A DNA stretch of 64,000 nt from the NCBI GenBank assembly GCA_033764075.1, contig JANRJH010000053.1, positions 99,705 to 163,704 on the forward strand, read 5' to 3'. The position numbers were made by a program, and so were the translations under genes. The notes under the pieces were generated by a model. It was not told where the DNA came from, did not search any database, and saw only the letters and a list, made by a program, of their open reading frames with translations. Of the stretch, positions 8,011 to 15,998 are shown piece after piece; position 1 is the first letter of the stretch, and each line of letters begins with the position of its first letter. The DNA comes from M3007 sp033764075. GTDB lineage: Bacteria > Bacteroidota > Bacteroidia > Chitinophagales > Saprospiraceae.

Positions 8011-8442
8011 TTATTCTGCTTCCTGTTCAAAAATGGACAACAGTTCGCTTTTCAGGCGAACGGGTTCGAGCACCACGCTTTCAAATTGGTCATTGGGAAA
8101 AACGGCGACCAGGAGGCCGTCGTGCTGCATATCGTCGAGCCAGCCCATGAGTTCATTCAGGTCCAGCACCTCGGCGTTGTACTCCTGGTCCCAGCCGGCG
8201 GCGGAGCGAAAGCGCTCGGCAAACACCGGATCGGGAAAAAGAGGGATCATATCGCCCAGCTTCTCGTCGCTGAGCAGGGCCCAGCCTTCGGCATCGCACA
8301 GACCGTAAACCTCCTCGGTTTCGAGGACTGTTTTGAGGAAAAAGTTGTACCGTTTTTCACCGGGTCGGCGGCTGATGCGCTCGATGTCGGCTGTGCTGAT
8401 GTGTCCCATGGCGTAATCTTGGTTGGGTGTGAGAAATGGCAT
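8011..8442 (-). CDS. DUF2750 family protein inside the nuo operon
   Basis: 143 aa from the ATG at 8440-8442, which overlaps the nuoE stop as TGATG; a second ATG at 8407-8409 would give 132 aa beginning MGHISTADIE. The sequence fits DUF2750: a Phe-rich helix (RYNFFLKTVLETEEVYGL), the GWALLSDEKLGDMIPLFPD segment, then acidic regions and VAVFPND. No function is established for the family. It is cytoplasmic by composition, has no cysteine cluster and no membrane segment. Overlap with nuoE and a 5-base gap to nuoF mean it is transcribed with complex I; a role in the complex is only a guess. Confidence 0.8.
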   Translation of the reverse strand: MPFLTPNQDYAMGHISTADIERISRRPGEKRYNFFLKTVLETEEVYGLCDAEGWALLSDEKLGDMIPLFPDPVFAERFRSAAGWDQEYNAEVLDLNELMGWLDDMQHDGLLVAVFPNDQFESVVLEPVRLKSELLSIFEQEAE

Positions 8443-8987
8443 CAGTGCATGCGCCAGGTGCCTTTGTTGACCTTTCCGGCACGGCAATCGGCGATGAACT
8501 GGTCTATTTTGGCTTCCGTCAGGTGTTCGTGGTAAAATTCGCCTACCTGCATCATCGGGGCGTACCCGCAGGCGCCCAGGCACTCCACTTCCTTGATGGT
8601 AAACATGCCGTCGGGGGTAGTTTCGCCGGTTTGTATGCCCAATTGCTGTTGGGTGTACGCGATGATGCGCTCCGCCCCTTCGATGGCGCAAGGGCCGGTA
8701 TGGCAAAACTCGAGCACATACCTGCCCACCGGGGCGTGGTTGTACATGCTGTAAAAAGTGGCCACCTCGTACACTTCGATGGCATGAATGCCCAGCACTT
8801 CAGCCACGTGGTCCATGGCAGGTACGCTGAGCCATCCGCCGTTTTCCTCCTGTGCAAGGTGCAACAGGCGGAGGATGGCGCTTTTTTGCCTGCCCTCCGG
8901 AAATTTCTGCATGATCAGGCGCGCTTCGGCCGCCGCTTCCGTGGAGAAGTGGAACGGTGGGGCGTCGGTGGTTGGTGTTTGGTTCAT
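8442..8987 (-). CDS. nuoE: NADH-quinone oxidoreductase subunit E ([2Fe-2S])
   Basis: Thioredoxin-fold ferredoxin subunit partnering NuoF in the NADH dehydrogenase module, 181 aa from the ATG at 8985-8987 (a GTG seven codons upstream is less likely). Cluster N1a ligands are C95, C100 (CHTGPC) and C136, C140 (CLGAC). The EVATFYSMYNHAPVGRY segment before them is characteristic. The stop overlaps the start of the DUF2750 gene. A hairpin sits in the 37-base gap to nuoD. Confidence 0.97.
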   Translation of the reverse strand: MNQTPTTDAPPFHFSTEAAAEARLIMQKFPEGRQKSAILRLLHLAQEENGGWLSVPAMDHVAEVLGIHAIEVYEVATFYSMYNHAPVGRYVLEFCHTGPCAIEGAERIIAYTQQQLGIQTGETTPDGMFTIKEVECLGACGYAPMMQVGEFYHEHLTEAKIDQFIADCRAGKVNKGTWRMH

Positions 8988-8998
8988 TTTTCTTGGTT

Positions 8999-9023
8999 GT
9001 GGGCCCACGGCTGAAGCCGTGGG
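8999..9023. repeat. Palindromic hairpin in the nuoD-nuoE spacer
   Basis: Stem CCCACGGC (9004-9011), loop TGAA, stem GCCGTGGG (9016-9023), a perfect 8-bp stem that touches the nuoD stop codon. The left stem is itself part of the perfect palindrome GTGGGCCCAC (8999-9008), so two alternative foldings compete. No T-tract follows, so it is not a classical terminator. It may protect or tune the mRNA between nuoD and nuoE. Confidence 0.75.
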
Positions 9024-9024
9024 T

Positions 9025-10230
9025 TTATGCGTCGAGTTCTCCGGCGATCACGTTCATGCTGGACATGGTGAGGATGGCGTCGGAGAGCATGGAACCTTTG
9101 ATCATTTCGGGGTAGGCCTGGTAGTAGATGAAGCAAGGGCGGCGGAAATGCAGGCGGTATGGCTGGCGGCCGCCGTCGCTGACGAGGTAAAAGCCCAGTT
9201 CTCCGTTGCCGCCTTCCACGGCGTGGTAAACCTCGCTTTTAGGGGCAGGAACCTCGCCCATCACTACTTTGAAGTGATAAATGAGCGCTTCCATTTTGGT
9301 GTACACATCGTCCTTGTCCGGAAGGTAAAAGTCGGGTACATCGGCGTGGTACGGCCCCTGGGGCAGGTTGTCGTAAGCCTGGTGAATGATGCGCAGGCTT
9401 TGCCGGATCTCTTCCTGGCGGACCATGAAACGGTCGTAGGTGTCGCCATTTTCGCCGACGGGGATGATGAAGTCGAAATCGGCGTAACTGGAGTAAGGCT
9501 CCATGATCCGAACATCATAGTCGATGCCCGCAGCGCGCAGGTTGGGCCCGGTGAACCCCCATTCCAGGGCGCGTTCGCCGTCGATGGGGCCGGCGCCGAT
9601 GGTGCGGTCCATGAAAATGCGGTTGCGTTCCAGCAGGTTGTTGAACTCTTCGAACTTTTTGGGGAACGTTTTCAGGAAGTCTTTCAGCAACCGGTGAAAA
9701 CGGGGGGAGAAGTCGCGCTCCATGCCCCCGATCCGTCCGATGTTGGTGGTCAGGCGGGCGCCGCACACCTCTTCGAACAGGTCGTATATGCGTTCGCGTT
9801 CCTGGAACATGTAAGTGAAGCCCGTGAGCGCGCCCGTATCCACCCCGATGACGGAATTGCAAACCAGGTGGTCGGCTATGCGCGAAAGCTCCATAATGAT
9901 CACGCGCATGTATTCGGCACGTTTGGGCAGTTCAGCCTCGATCAGCTTTTCCACCGTCATGTACCAGCCCATGTTGTTGATGGGTGAGGAACAGTAGTTG
10001 AGCCGGTCGGTGATGGGCGTGATCTGGTTGTACGGACGCCGCTCGGCCAGCTTTTCAAAGGCACGGTGGATGTACCCAATGGTCTGCTCGGCAGACACAA
10101 TGCGCTCACCATCCATTTTCAGGACGTTCTGAAAAATACCGTGGGTGGCCGGGTGGGTAGGGCCCAGGTTCAGCGTCGCGAGTTCGCCGTCAAAATTGTC
10201 GAGCGAAGAGAAGTATGATTGTACTTGCAT
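9025..10230 (-). CDS. nuoD: NADH-quinone oxidoreductase subunit D
   Basis: 49-kDa-type subunit forming the quinone-binding site with NuoB, related to [NiFe] hydrogenase large subunits; 401 aa. Landmarks are LNLGPTHPATHGIFQ near residue 21, the EQTIGYIHRAFEKLAE segment with the conserved quinone-site Tyr-His region, and CSSPINNMGWYMTVEKL near residue 93; the end is FHFRRPCF-like (LHFRRPCFIYYQ) with the IAGELDA tail. The start is the ATG at 10228-10230. Unlike neighbours that overlap, it is separated from nuoC by a 297-base repeat array. Confidence 0.98.
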   Translation of the reverse strand: MQVQSYFSSLDNFDGELATLNLGPTHPATHGIFQNVLKMDGERIVSAEQTIGYIHRAFEKLAERRPYNQITPITDRLNYCSSPINNMGWYMTVEKLIEAELPKRAEYMRVIIMELSRIADHLVCNSVIGVDTGALTGFTYMFQERERIYDLFEEVCGARLTTNIGRIGGMERDFSPRFHRLLKDFLKTFPKKFEEFNNLLERNRIFMDRTIGAGPIDGERALEWGFTGPNLRAAGIDYDVRIMEPYSSYADFDFIIPVGENGDTYDRFMVRQEEIRQSLRIIHQAYDNLPQGPYHADVPDFYLPDKDDVYTKMEALIYHFKVVMGEVPAPKSEVYHAVEGGNGELGFYLVSDGGRQPYRLHFRRPCFIYYQAYPEMIKGSMLSDAILTMSSMNVIAGELDA

Positions 10231-10527
10231 GTTGGCTATTGGCTTTCGGATTTCGGTTGTCGGCTTTCGGTTGTCGGCTTTCGGTAGTCGGTTGTCGGCT
10301 TTCGGCTTTCAGTAGTCGGTAGTCGGTAGTCGGCTTTCGGTAGTCGGCTTTCGGTTATCGGTTGACGGCGGTCGGTTATCGGTGGTTTGTGGTTTGGGGT
10401 TTGTGGTAGGGAATTAGTGATCAACCACCGCTATATTTCACCAACCACCGACAGCCAAAAGCCGACAACCGACTACCGACTACCGACTACCGACTACCGA
10501 TAGCCGATAGCCGACTACCGATAGCCC
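10231..10527. repeat. Heptamer array, inverted arms, between nuoC and nuoD
   Basis: Twenty contiguous 7-base units of the form TnTCGGn (TTTCGGT, TGTCGGC, AGTCGGT, TATCGGT and variants) run from 10244 to 10383. After about 60 bases of a G/T-rich centre, eleven units in the opposite orientation (ACCGACT, ACCGACA, GCCGATA and so on) run from 10447 to 10523 and end four bases before the nuoC stop codon. The two arms can pair imperfectly into a very long hairpin. The array lies inside a co-directional operon, so the nuo transcript must cross it. The unit is seven bases, so it cannot keep a reading frame; no protein is encoded. Confidence 0.9.
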
Positions 10528-11058
10528 TTAATCAAACTCCCGCCCCACATGTCCTTGGCGGCCAAAGAAGCGGTCGTCTTTATCGGTTCGGGTGCCGTCT
10601 TCGAGGCGGTATTCCTTGCGCAGTGGAAAAACGTCGAGGTCTTCCACGTTGAGGATGCGCTTAAGGTTGGGGTGGCCGGTGAAGAGGACACCAAAGAAGT
10701 CATACGTTTCGCGTTCCATCCAGTTGGCGGCGGGCCAAACGGTGGTGGCGGTAGGTACAACGGGGTCATCTATCGGAAAAAACACTTTGACGCGAAAGCG
10801 GAAATTATTCCGGAAGCTGTGCAGGTGATACACTACGCCCAACTCCTTCCCCGGGTTGTCGGGGTAATGGATGCCGCAAAGCGAGGTCAGAAAATTCGCC
10901 TGCAGGTCGGCATCGTGTTTTACGAAATCCAGCAGCGGAATAATCTGTTCGCGCGTGGTTTCCATCGTCAGCATGCCGTGCGGCTCACCGTGGTTGAGCA
11001 CAGCGTCCGGGAATCGGCGCTTAATGATGGAGAGAACGATGTCGTTGTTCAGTTTCAT
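10528..11058 (-). CDS. nuoC: NADH-quinone oxidoreductase subunit C
   Basis: 30-kDa-type subunit of the complex I connecting module, 176 aa. Conserved blocks are LTSLCGIHYPD, VVYHLHSF, the NWMERETYDFFGVLFTGHPNLKRIL signature in two parts (WMERETYDFFG; FTGHPNLKRIL), and PLRKEY. NuoC is separate from NuoD here. The correct start is the ATG at 11056-11058, which overlaps the nuoB stop as TGATG; the longer open frame upstream is nuoB DNA in another frame. Confidence 0.96.
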   Translation of the reverse strand: MKLNNDIVLSIIKRRFPDAVLNHGEPHGMLTMETTREQIIPLLDFVKHDADLQANFLTSLCGIHYPDNPGKELGVVYHLHSFRNNFRFRVKVFFPIDDPVVPTATTVWPAANWMERETYDFFGVLFTGHPNLKRILNVEDLDVFPLRKEYRLEDGTRTDKDDRFFGRQGHVGREFD

Positions 11059-11597
11059 CACCCGATCTGGTATTTTTCCATCAAATGCTGGTACTCCGGC
11101 GAATAACGACGGCGCAGGGGTTCGTTTTTCACCAACTCCTGGATTTTCATGACACCATCGATTATCTGTTCCGGGCGGGGCGGGCAACCGGGAACGTAAA
11201 CATCGACCGGAATGACCTTGTCTATGCCTTGCAGGACCGAGTAGGTATCGAATATGCCGCCCGAACTGGCACAGGCACCCACGGCAATCACCCATTTGGG
11301 TTCGGCCATCTGGGTGTACACCTGCTTGAGGATGGGGCCCATTTTTTTGGCAATGGTGCCCATGACCATCAGCAGATCGGCCTGACGCGGGGAGAACGAC
11401 AGGCGTTCCATGCCGAAACGCGCCAGATCGTAATTGGTGCCCATGGTCGCCATAAACTCGATCCCGCAGCACGAGGTGGCGAAGGGAAGCGGCCAAACCG
11501 AGTTGGCACGGGCCAAACCGATGGCTTTGGAGAGCGAAGTGGCGAAGAAACCTTCTCCGCCGTATCCTTCGGGCATGGGTGCTGTTTTTACCGACAT
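11058..11597 (-). CDS. nuoB: NADH-quinone oxidoreductase subunit B (cluster N2)
   Basis: PSST-type subunit holding the terminal [4Fe-4S] cluster N2, the electron donor to quinone; 179 aa. The unusual tandem cysteines C43-C44 (TSCCGIEFMA) and C109 (GACA) and C138 (PGCPPRPE) are all present. Standard length. It overlaps nuoC by one base and lies 37 bases after nuoA. Confidence 0.98.
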   Translation of the reverse strand: MSVKTAPMPEGYGGEGFFATSLSKAIGLARANSVWPLPFATSCCGIEFMATMGTNYDLARFGMERLSFSPRQADLLMVMGTIAKKMGPILKQVYTQMAEPKWVIAVGACASSGGIFDTYSVLQGIDKVIPVDVYVPGCPPRPEQIIDGVMKIQELVKNEPLRRRYSPEYQHLMEKYQIG

Positions 11598-11634
11598 GTC
11601 CTGAAAAGTTTGGTGGCACCTTGGCAGCCGGACC

Positions 11635-11997
11635 TTAGCGGTCCCACTCCAATGCGCCTTTTTTTAGAATGTAATAGTACCCTGCGAGGAAAATTCCGAC
11701 AAACAGGAGAACGGCCAGAAAGCCCTCTATACCCATGGCCCTGAAATTCACGGCGTAGGGGTAAAAAAAGATCACCTCCACATCGAACAGTACAAACAGG
11801 ATGGCGGTCATCAGGTATTTGATGGAAACGGGGAAACGAGCATTGCCTTGCACTTCGATACCACACTCAAATGTCTCATCTTTGCGCTTGCTGCGGCGGA
11901 ACGGACCCAACAGGTGCGTCACCACCAGCACAAAAACCACGAATCCAATGGCCACCAAAGCCTGTAATACAACGGGGAAATAACCGGACGGTTCCAT
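11635..11997 (-). CDS. nuoA: NADH-quinone oxidoreductase subunit A
   Basis: Membrane subunit ND3-type, first gene of the operon, 120 aa from the ATG at 11995-11997 (MEPSGYF). Three helices are visible; the loop after helix 1 contains FECGIEVQGNARFPVSIKYL, including the conserved cysteine region whose loop moves during turnover. Helix 2 contains LFDVEVIFFYPYA. An in-frame ATG at 12066 would add 23 mostly polar residues; it sits only about 15 bases from the candidate -7 box, so the shorter form is preferred. Confidence 0.95.
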   Translation of the reverse strand: MEPSGYFPVVLQALVAIGFVVFVLVVTHLLGPFRRSKRKDETFECGIEVQGNARFPVSIKYLMTAILFVLFDVEVIFFYPYAVNFRAMGIEGFLAVLLFVGIFLAGYYYILKKGALEWDR

Positions 11998-12080
11998 GTT
12001 GTTGTTTGTGATAGGTTTGCTTTGAAACGTCTGGGTTGCCGGACGGTTCATAAAATTTGCAGGCATTTTTACCTGCCGCG

Positions 12081-12088
12081 CAAAGGTA
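12081..12088 (-). promoter_or_regulatory. Candidate nuo operon promoter (-7 box)
   Basis: Minus-strand TACCTTTG, an exact match to TAnnTTTG, 84 bases upstream of the preferred nuoA start in the divergent nuoA-folD intergenic region. No convincing -33 TTTG was found. The same box sequence precedes purH and ompH in this window, which supports its use. Confidence 0.55.
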
Positions 12089-12243
12089 GGTGAAATGTGA
12101 TGATTTGCGCCCGGTCATGTGTAAACCACAAGTCAGCAAAAGATTTTTGCCCCGGATGCTCAATGTGGCCTGATCAGTAAAACCAAACAGTGTAAATACA
12201 ATAAAACCGCGCCGGTTTTCGCCGGACATCCAAACCTGCAAGC

Positions 12244-13113
12244 ATGCTCCTCGACGGAAAACAGTTATCGGAAACCATCAAAATCGAATTGGCGTCGGCC
12301 GTGGAAGACAGACGCACCCGCGGCCTGAAAATCCCGCACCTGGCAGCCGTGCTGGTCGGCCAAAATCCGGCAAGTCACGTGTACGTGAACAGCAAAATAC
12401 GGTCTTGCGAACAGGTGGGCTTTAAAAGTTCGCTCATTCCCCTGCCGGAAGAAACGTCGGAGGCTAACCTGCTCGAAGTCATCCAAAACTTGAACCACGA
12501 CCCGGATGTCGACGGCTTCATCGTTCAGCTGCCACTGCCCAAACACATCAACGCAGAAAAGGTCACCCTGGCGATTGACCCTTCGAAAGACGTGGACGGC
12601 TTTCACCCGGTCAATTTCGGGCGCATGGCCCAGGGGCTCGACGCCTTCCTGCCCGCCACCCCCATGGGCATACTCGAAATGATCCGTCGCTACGAGATCC
12701 CCACCGCCGGGCGCCACGCCGTGGTGGTGGGCCGCAGCAACATCGTGGGTACACCCATGAGCCTCCTGCTGTCCCGCAAAGGATACCCGGGCGACTGCAC
12801 AGTGACCCTTACCCATTCGCGTACTCGGGATTTGCCGGCGGAGGTTCGCCGTGCCGACATCGTGGTTGCCGCCATCGGAATTCCGGAATTTATCCAGGGC
12901 GACTGGCTTCGGGAGGACGCCGTGGTCATCGATGTGGGCATCAACCGGGTGGCCGATGCATCCAAAAAGTCGGGCTTTCGTTTGGTGGGCGACGTACACT
13001 TCCCATCCGCCGAACCCCGGTGCAGCTACATAACGCCCGTGCCCGGCGGGGTAGGGCTCATGACGGTGACGGCTTTGCTGATGAATACGCTCAAAGCCTG
13101 TCGTACCGACTAG
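12244..13113 (+). CDS. folD: Bifunctional methylenetetrahydrofolate dehydrogenase/cyclohydrolase
   Basis: Cytoplasmic folate enzyme interconverting 5,10-methylene-THF, 5,10-methenyl-THF and 10-formyl-THF with NADP; 289 aa. Conserved features are YVNSKIRSCEQVGF (the catalytic Tyr and Lys), VDGFIVQLPLP near residue 90, DPSKDVDGFHP, the nucleotide-binding VVGRSNIVGTPMS, and PVPGGVGLMT near the end. The last motif usually reads PGGVGPMT, so the Leu is a small deviation. The product 10-formyl-THF is used by PurH, encoded next, so the neighbourhood is functionally coherent. Confidence 0.97.
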   Translation: MLLDGKQLSETIKIELASAVEDRRTRGLKIPHLAAVLVGQNPASHVYVNSKIRSCEQVGFKSSLIPLPEETSEANLLEVIQNLNHDPDVDGFIVQLPLPKHINAEKVTLAIDPSKDVDGFHPVNFGRMAQGLDAFLPATPMGILEMIRRYEIPTAGRHAVVVGRSNIVGTPMSLLLSRKGYPGDCTVTLTHSRTRDLPAEVRRADIVVAAIGIPEFIQGDWLREDAVVIDVGINRVADASKKSGFRLVGDVHFPSAEPRCSYITPVPGGVGLMTVTALLMNTLKACRTD

Positions 13114-13120
13114 AAACCAT

Positions 13121-13128
13121 TACCTTTG
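13121..13128 (+). promoter_or_regulatory. Candidate purH promoter (-7 box)
   Basis: TACCTTTG eight bases after the folD stop and 28 bases before the purH ATG, an exact fit to TAnnTTTG. It suggests purH has its own start site rather than depending only on folD readthrough. Confidence 0.5.
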
Positions 13129-13156
13129 CGGCCTTTCAAACCACTTTCGTCTTTCC

Positions 13157-14683
13157 ATGCAACCAACCCCCATTCGTTCGGCCCTCGTTTCGGTCTACTC
13201 CAAAGAAGGTCTTGAGCCCATCATCCGACGCCTGCACGCCCTTCAGGTGACCCTGTACAGCACCGGCGGAACCCAGGTGTACATCGAGCAGCTCGGCATT
13301 CCGGTAACGCCGGTCGAGTCGCTTACCGGCTACCCGAGCATCCTCGACGGACGGGTGAAAACCCTCCACCCGGCAGTATTCGGGGGGCTGCTGGCGCGCC
13401 GTACGCCGGATCACCAGGCCCAGCTGGAGCAGTACAACATTCCGGCCATTGACGCGGTCATCGTAGACCTGTATCCTTTTGAAAACACGGTGGCCCAAAC
13501 GACCGACGAGCAATCCATCATCGAAAAGATTGACATCGGTGGGGTGTCCCTCATTCGGGCGGCCGCCAAGAACCACCACGATGTGGCTGTGGTGGCCTCG
13601 CAGGCCGAGTACGGGCTTTTTCTGGCGTACCTGAACGAAACCGACGGGGTGCTGACGCACACGCAACGCCGTGCATTGGCCCGGCGTGCCTTCCGCGTTA
13701 CCGCCCATTACGACACCGCTATATTCAACTGGTTTCAACAGGACAGCTCTGAGCCAGTATTCCAGCATTCCTTCGGGCCGGCCGAAGCCTTGCGTTATGG
13801 CGAAAACCCGCATCAGCAAGGGGTGTTTTTCGGTGATCTGGAGCAGGTGTATGACAAGCTGAACGGGAAGGCCATTTCGTACAACAATCTGGTGGACATA
13901 GACGCCGCCGTGCAGGTGATGCGCGAATTTCGAAACGACCCGCCCACCTTCGCCATCCTCAAACACACCAACACCTGCGGCGTAGCCCAGCGGCCAAGCG
14001 CCGTGCAGGCCTGGCGCGACGCACTGGCCTGCGACACCACCTCTGCTTTCGGCGGTATTTTCATCACCAATACCACCGTGGATCTGGAAACGGCCCGGGA
14101 GATCAACAAGCTTTTCTATGAAGTGTTGATCGCGCCGGATTTTGCACCCGAAGCCCTGGCGTTGCTCTCCCAAAAAGAACAGCGCATCCTCCTCCGCCTG
14201 AAGTCGTTTGAACTGCCGGCCCGCAGCTTCCGCAGCCTGCTCAACGGGGTGGTGGAACAGGACGCCGACCATTTCTCCGAATCGGCCGCCGACCTGCGCC
14301 CGGTAACCGAACGCCTGCCCGACGCCGATGAGGCCGACCAGTTGCTCTTCGCCATTCGTTGCTGCAAACACCTGAAATCCAACGCCATCGCGCTGGTAAA
14401 AAATCGCCAGCTCATCGGTATGGGTTGCGGACAACCCAACCGCGTGGATGCCCTCAAGCAAGCCATAGAGAAAGCCCGCCTGTTTGGCTTTGATCCGGCC
14501 GGCGCCGTCATGGCTTCCGATGCCTTTTTCCCTTTCCCCGATTGCGTGGAAATCGGCTACGAGGCCGGCATCACCGCCATCGTGCAGCCGGGCGGTTCGA
14601 TCAAGGACCAGGACAGCGTGGATGCCTGCAACGCCCGGGGCATGGCCATGGCCTTTACCGGTGTTCGGCATTTCAAGCATTAA
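13157..14683 (+). CDS. purH: Bifunctional AICAR formyltransferase/IMP cyclohydrolase
   Basis: Last two steps of de novo IMP synthesis, 508 aa. The N-terminal MGS-like cyclohydrolase domain shows ALVSVYSKEGL, YSTGGT and GRVKTLHPAVFGGLLARR (near residue 65). The C-terminal transformylase domain shows ALRYGENPHQQ near residue 213 and the catalytic Lys-His in FAILKHTNTCGVA near residue 270. It ends with the normal block of VQPGGSIKDQDSVDACN and MAFTGVRHFKH. It uses the 10-formyl-THF made by FolD. Start ATG 13157. Confidence 0.98.
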   Translation: MQPTPIRSALVSVYSKEGLEPIIRRLHALQVTLYSTGGTQVYIEQLGIPVTPVESLTGYPSILDGRVKTLHPAVFGGLLARRTPDHQAQLEQYNIPAIDAVIVDLYPFENTVAQTTDEQSIIEKIDIGGVSLIRAAAKNHHDVAVVASQAEYGLFLAYLNETDGVLTHTQRRALARRAFRVTAHYDTAIFNWFQQDSSEPVFQHSFGPAEALRYGENPHQQGVFFGDLEQVYDKLNGKAISYNNLVDIDAAVQVMREFRNDPPTFAILKHTNTCGVAQRPSAVQAWRDALACDTTSAFGGIFITNTTVDLETAREINKLFYEVLIAPDFAPEALALLSQKEQRILLRLKSFELPARSFRSLLNGVVEQDADHFSESAADLRPVTERLPDADEADQLLFAIRCCKHLKSNAIALVKNRQLIGMGCGQPNRVDALKQAIEKARLFGFDPAGAVMASDAFFPFPDCVEIGYEAGITAIVQPGGSIKDQDSVDACNARGMAMAFTGVRHFKH

Positions 14684-14685
14684 CC

Positions 14686-15288
14686 ATGGCAACGCCCGAG
14701 CAAATACAGCGTATACTGGATGATTTGTTCCCGGAAACCCCCATCCCGCTCCAACACACCGACCCCTACACGCTGTTGGTGGCCGTCGTGCTGTCTGCCC
14801 AATGCACCGACGAGCGGGTGAACCAGATCACGCCCATCCTGTTTGCCAGGGCCGACAACCCCTCCGACATGATGCGGGTGCCGGTGGAGGAGATCCGGGA
14901 GATCATCAAACCCTGCGGCCTGTCGCCCGCCAAATCAAAAGCCATCGCCGAACTGTCGCGCATCATCGTGGAAAAGCACGGCGGGAAGGTTCCCCAAACC
15001 TTTGAAGAGCTGGAGGCATTGCCGGGGGTGGGGCACAAAACGGCCTCTGTGGTCATGTCCCAGGCCTTTGGCGTTCCCGCTTTCCCCGTGGATACACACA
15101 TCCACCGCCTGGCCCACCGATGGGGGCTGAGCGATGGCAAAAGCGTGGAAAAAACGGAGCGGGATCTGAAGGCAGCCTTCCCGGAGGCAAGCTGGAACAA
15201 GCTGCACCTCCAAATCATCTTTTTTGGCAGAACGTATTGCCCTGCGCGGGGACATGATCCGGCAAAATGCCCGATTTGTTCGTTGTGA
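14686..15288 (+). CDS. nth: Endonuclease III (DNA glycosylase/AP lyase) with reduced cluster motif
   Basis: Base-excision repair glycosylase for oxidised pyrimidines, 200 aa from the ATG at 14686, two bases after purH. The helix-hairpin-helix LPGVGHKTASV contains the catalytic Lys118, and PVDTHIHRL contains the catalytic Asp136. The C-terminus normally has four cysteines for a [4Fe-4S] cluster in the spacing C-x6-C-x2-C-x5-C. Here only C185, C195 and C198 are seen and the protein ends two residues later, so the fourth ligand is missing. It may bind no cluster or a different one. The upstream open frame is purH DNA. Confidence 0.95.
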   Translation: MATPEQIQRILDDLFPETPIPLQHTDPYTLLVAVVLSAQCTDERVNQITPILFARADNPSDMMRVPVEEIREIIKPCGLSPAKSKAIAELSRIIVEKHGGKVPQTFEELEALPGVGHKTASVVMSQAFGVPAFPVDTHIHRLAHRWGLSDGKSVEKTERDLKAAFPEASWNKLHLQIIFFGRTYCPARGHDPAKCPICSL

Positions 15289-15442
15289 ATGGAGAAGGAA
15301 ATTAGTCGAGTATTCCCCACCGCACATCGAGTTTTTATCTAAGATGGTAGTAAAATTGTCGCCATCTGTTGGACGGGTACTGTTATAGCTTCATCTTTGA
15401 ACATCATGTGCGTCCGGAAACCATCTTTAAAAAGCCTGTTTT

Positions 15443-15994
15443 ATGGAAATTCTTGGTCATCTTGATCCTGTGCTGAGGGCTTTGTGGTACGTTGCACTGA
15501 CGTCAAGCCTGCTCTTTCTGGTGCTTACCGCGCTGTCGTTTGCGGGTTTTGACGGCGACGGCGGCGGCGACGTGGATGTGCACGCCGAAGCGCCCGTGCA
15601 GATGCTAAGCCTCCGCAACCTGATCAACTTTCTCCTGGGGTTCAGCTGGACAGGCATTGCTTTTTACCATTCCATAGGCCCTCTGTGGCTCTTGCTGACC
15701 TTGTCGGTGGGCGTCGGACTCTTGTTCGTCCTGATTTTTTTCTGGCTGCTAACCCAGCTCAATAAATTATCCGAGGACAACACCTTCCAGCTCGAAAGCA
15801 CCCTGTACAAACAGGCCGAAGTGTACCTGACCATCCCCGCCGGCGGTACTGGCAAAGGAAAGGTGCTGGTGAGCGCCGCCGGCGCCGTGCACGAGCTGGA
15901 CGCCGTCACCTACGGGGAAGCTTTGCCGACGGGGTCTTTGGCGCGGGTCACCGGTATTGAAAACAACCAATTGCTCATCGTCGAAAAACTCTGA
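15443..15994 (+). CDS. NfeD-like membrane protein, flotillin partner
   Basis: 183 aa. Three hydrophobic segments (about residues 14-34, 56-75 and 80-102) precede a C-terminal soluble domain with beta-strand character and the G-rich pattern of an OB fold: TGKGKVLV, VHELDAVTYGEALPTGSLARVTGIENNQLLIV. That architecture is typical of NfeD-family proteins, which are commonly encoded next to flotillins. The flotillin gene begins four bases after its stop. An Asp/Gly-rich loop (FDGDGGGDVDVH) lies between helices 1 and 2. Function: membrane organisation with the flotillin, by family inference. Confidence 0.75.
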   Translation: MEILGHLDPVLRALWYVALTSSLLFLVLTALSFAGFDGDGGGDVDVHAEAPVQMLSLRNLINFLLGFSWTGIAFYHSIGPLWLLLTLSVGVGLLFVLIFFWLLTQLNKLSEDNTFQLESTLYKQAEVYLTIPAGGTGKGKVLVSAAGAVHELDAVTYGEALPTGSLARVTGIENNQLLIVEKL

Positions 15995-15998
15995 AATC

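Noticed and set aside
10236..10424. Short protein made of TESRLPKADYRLP-type repeats
   Set aside because: It is a translation of the 7-base array, which shifts frame every unit; no start signal or family.
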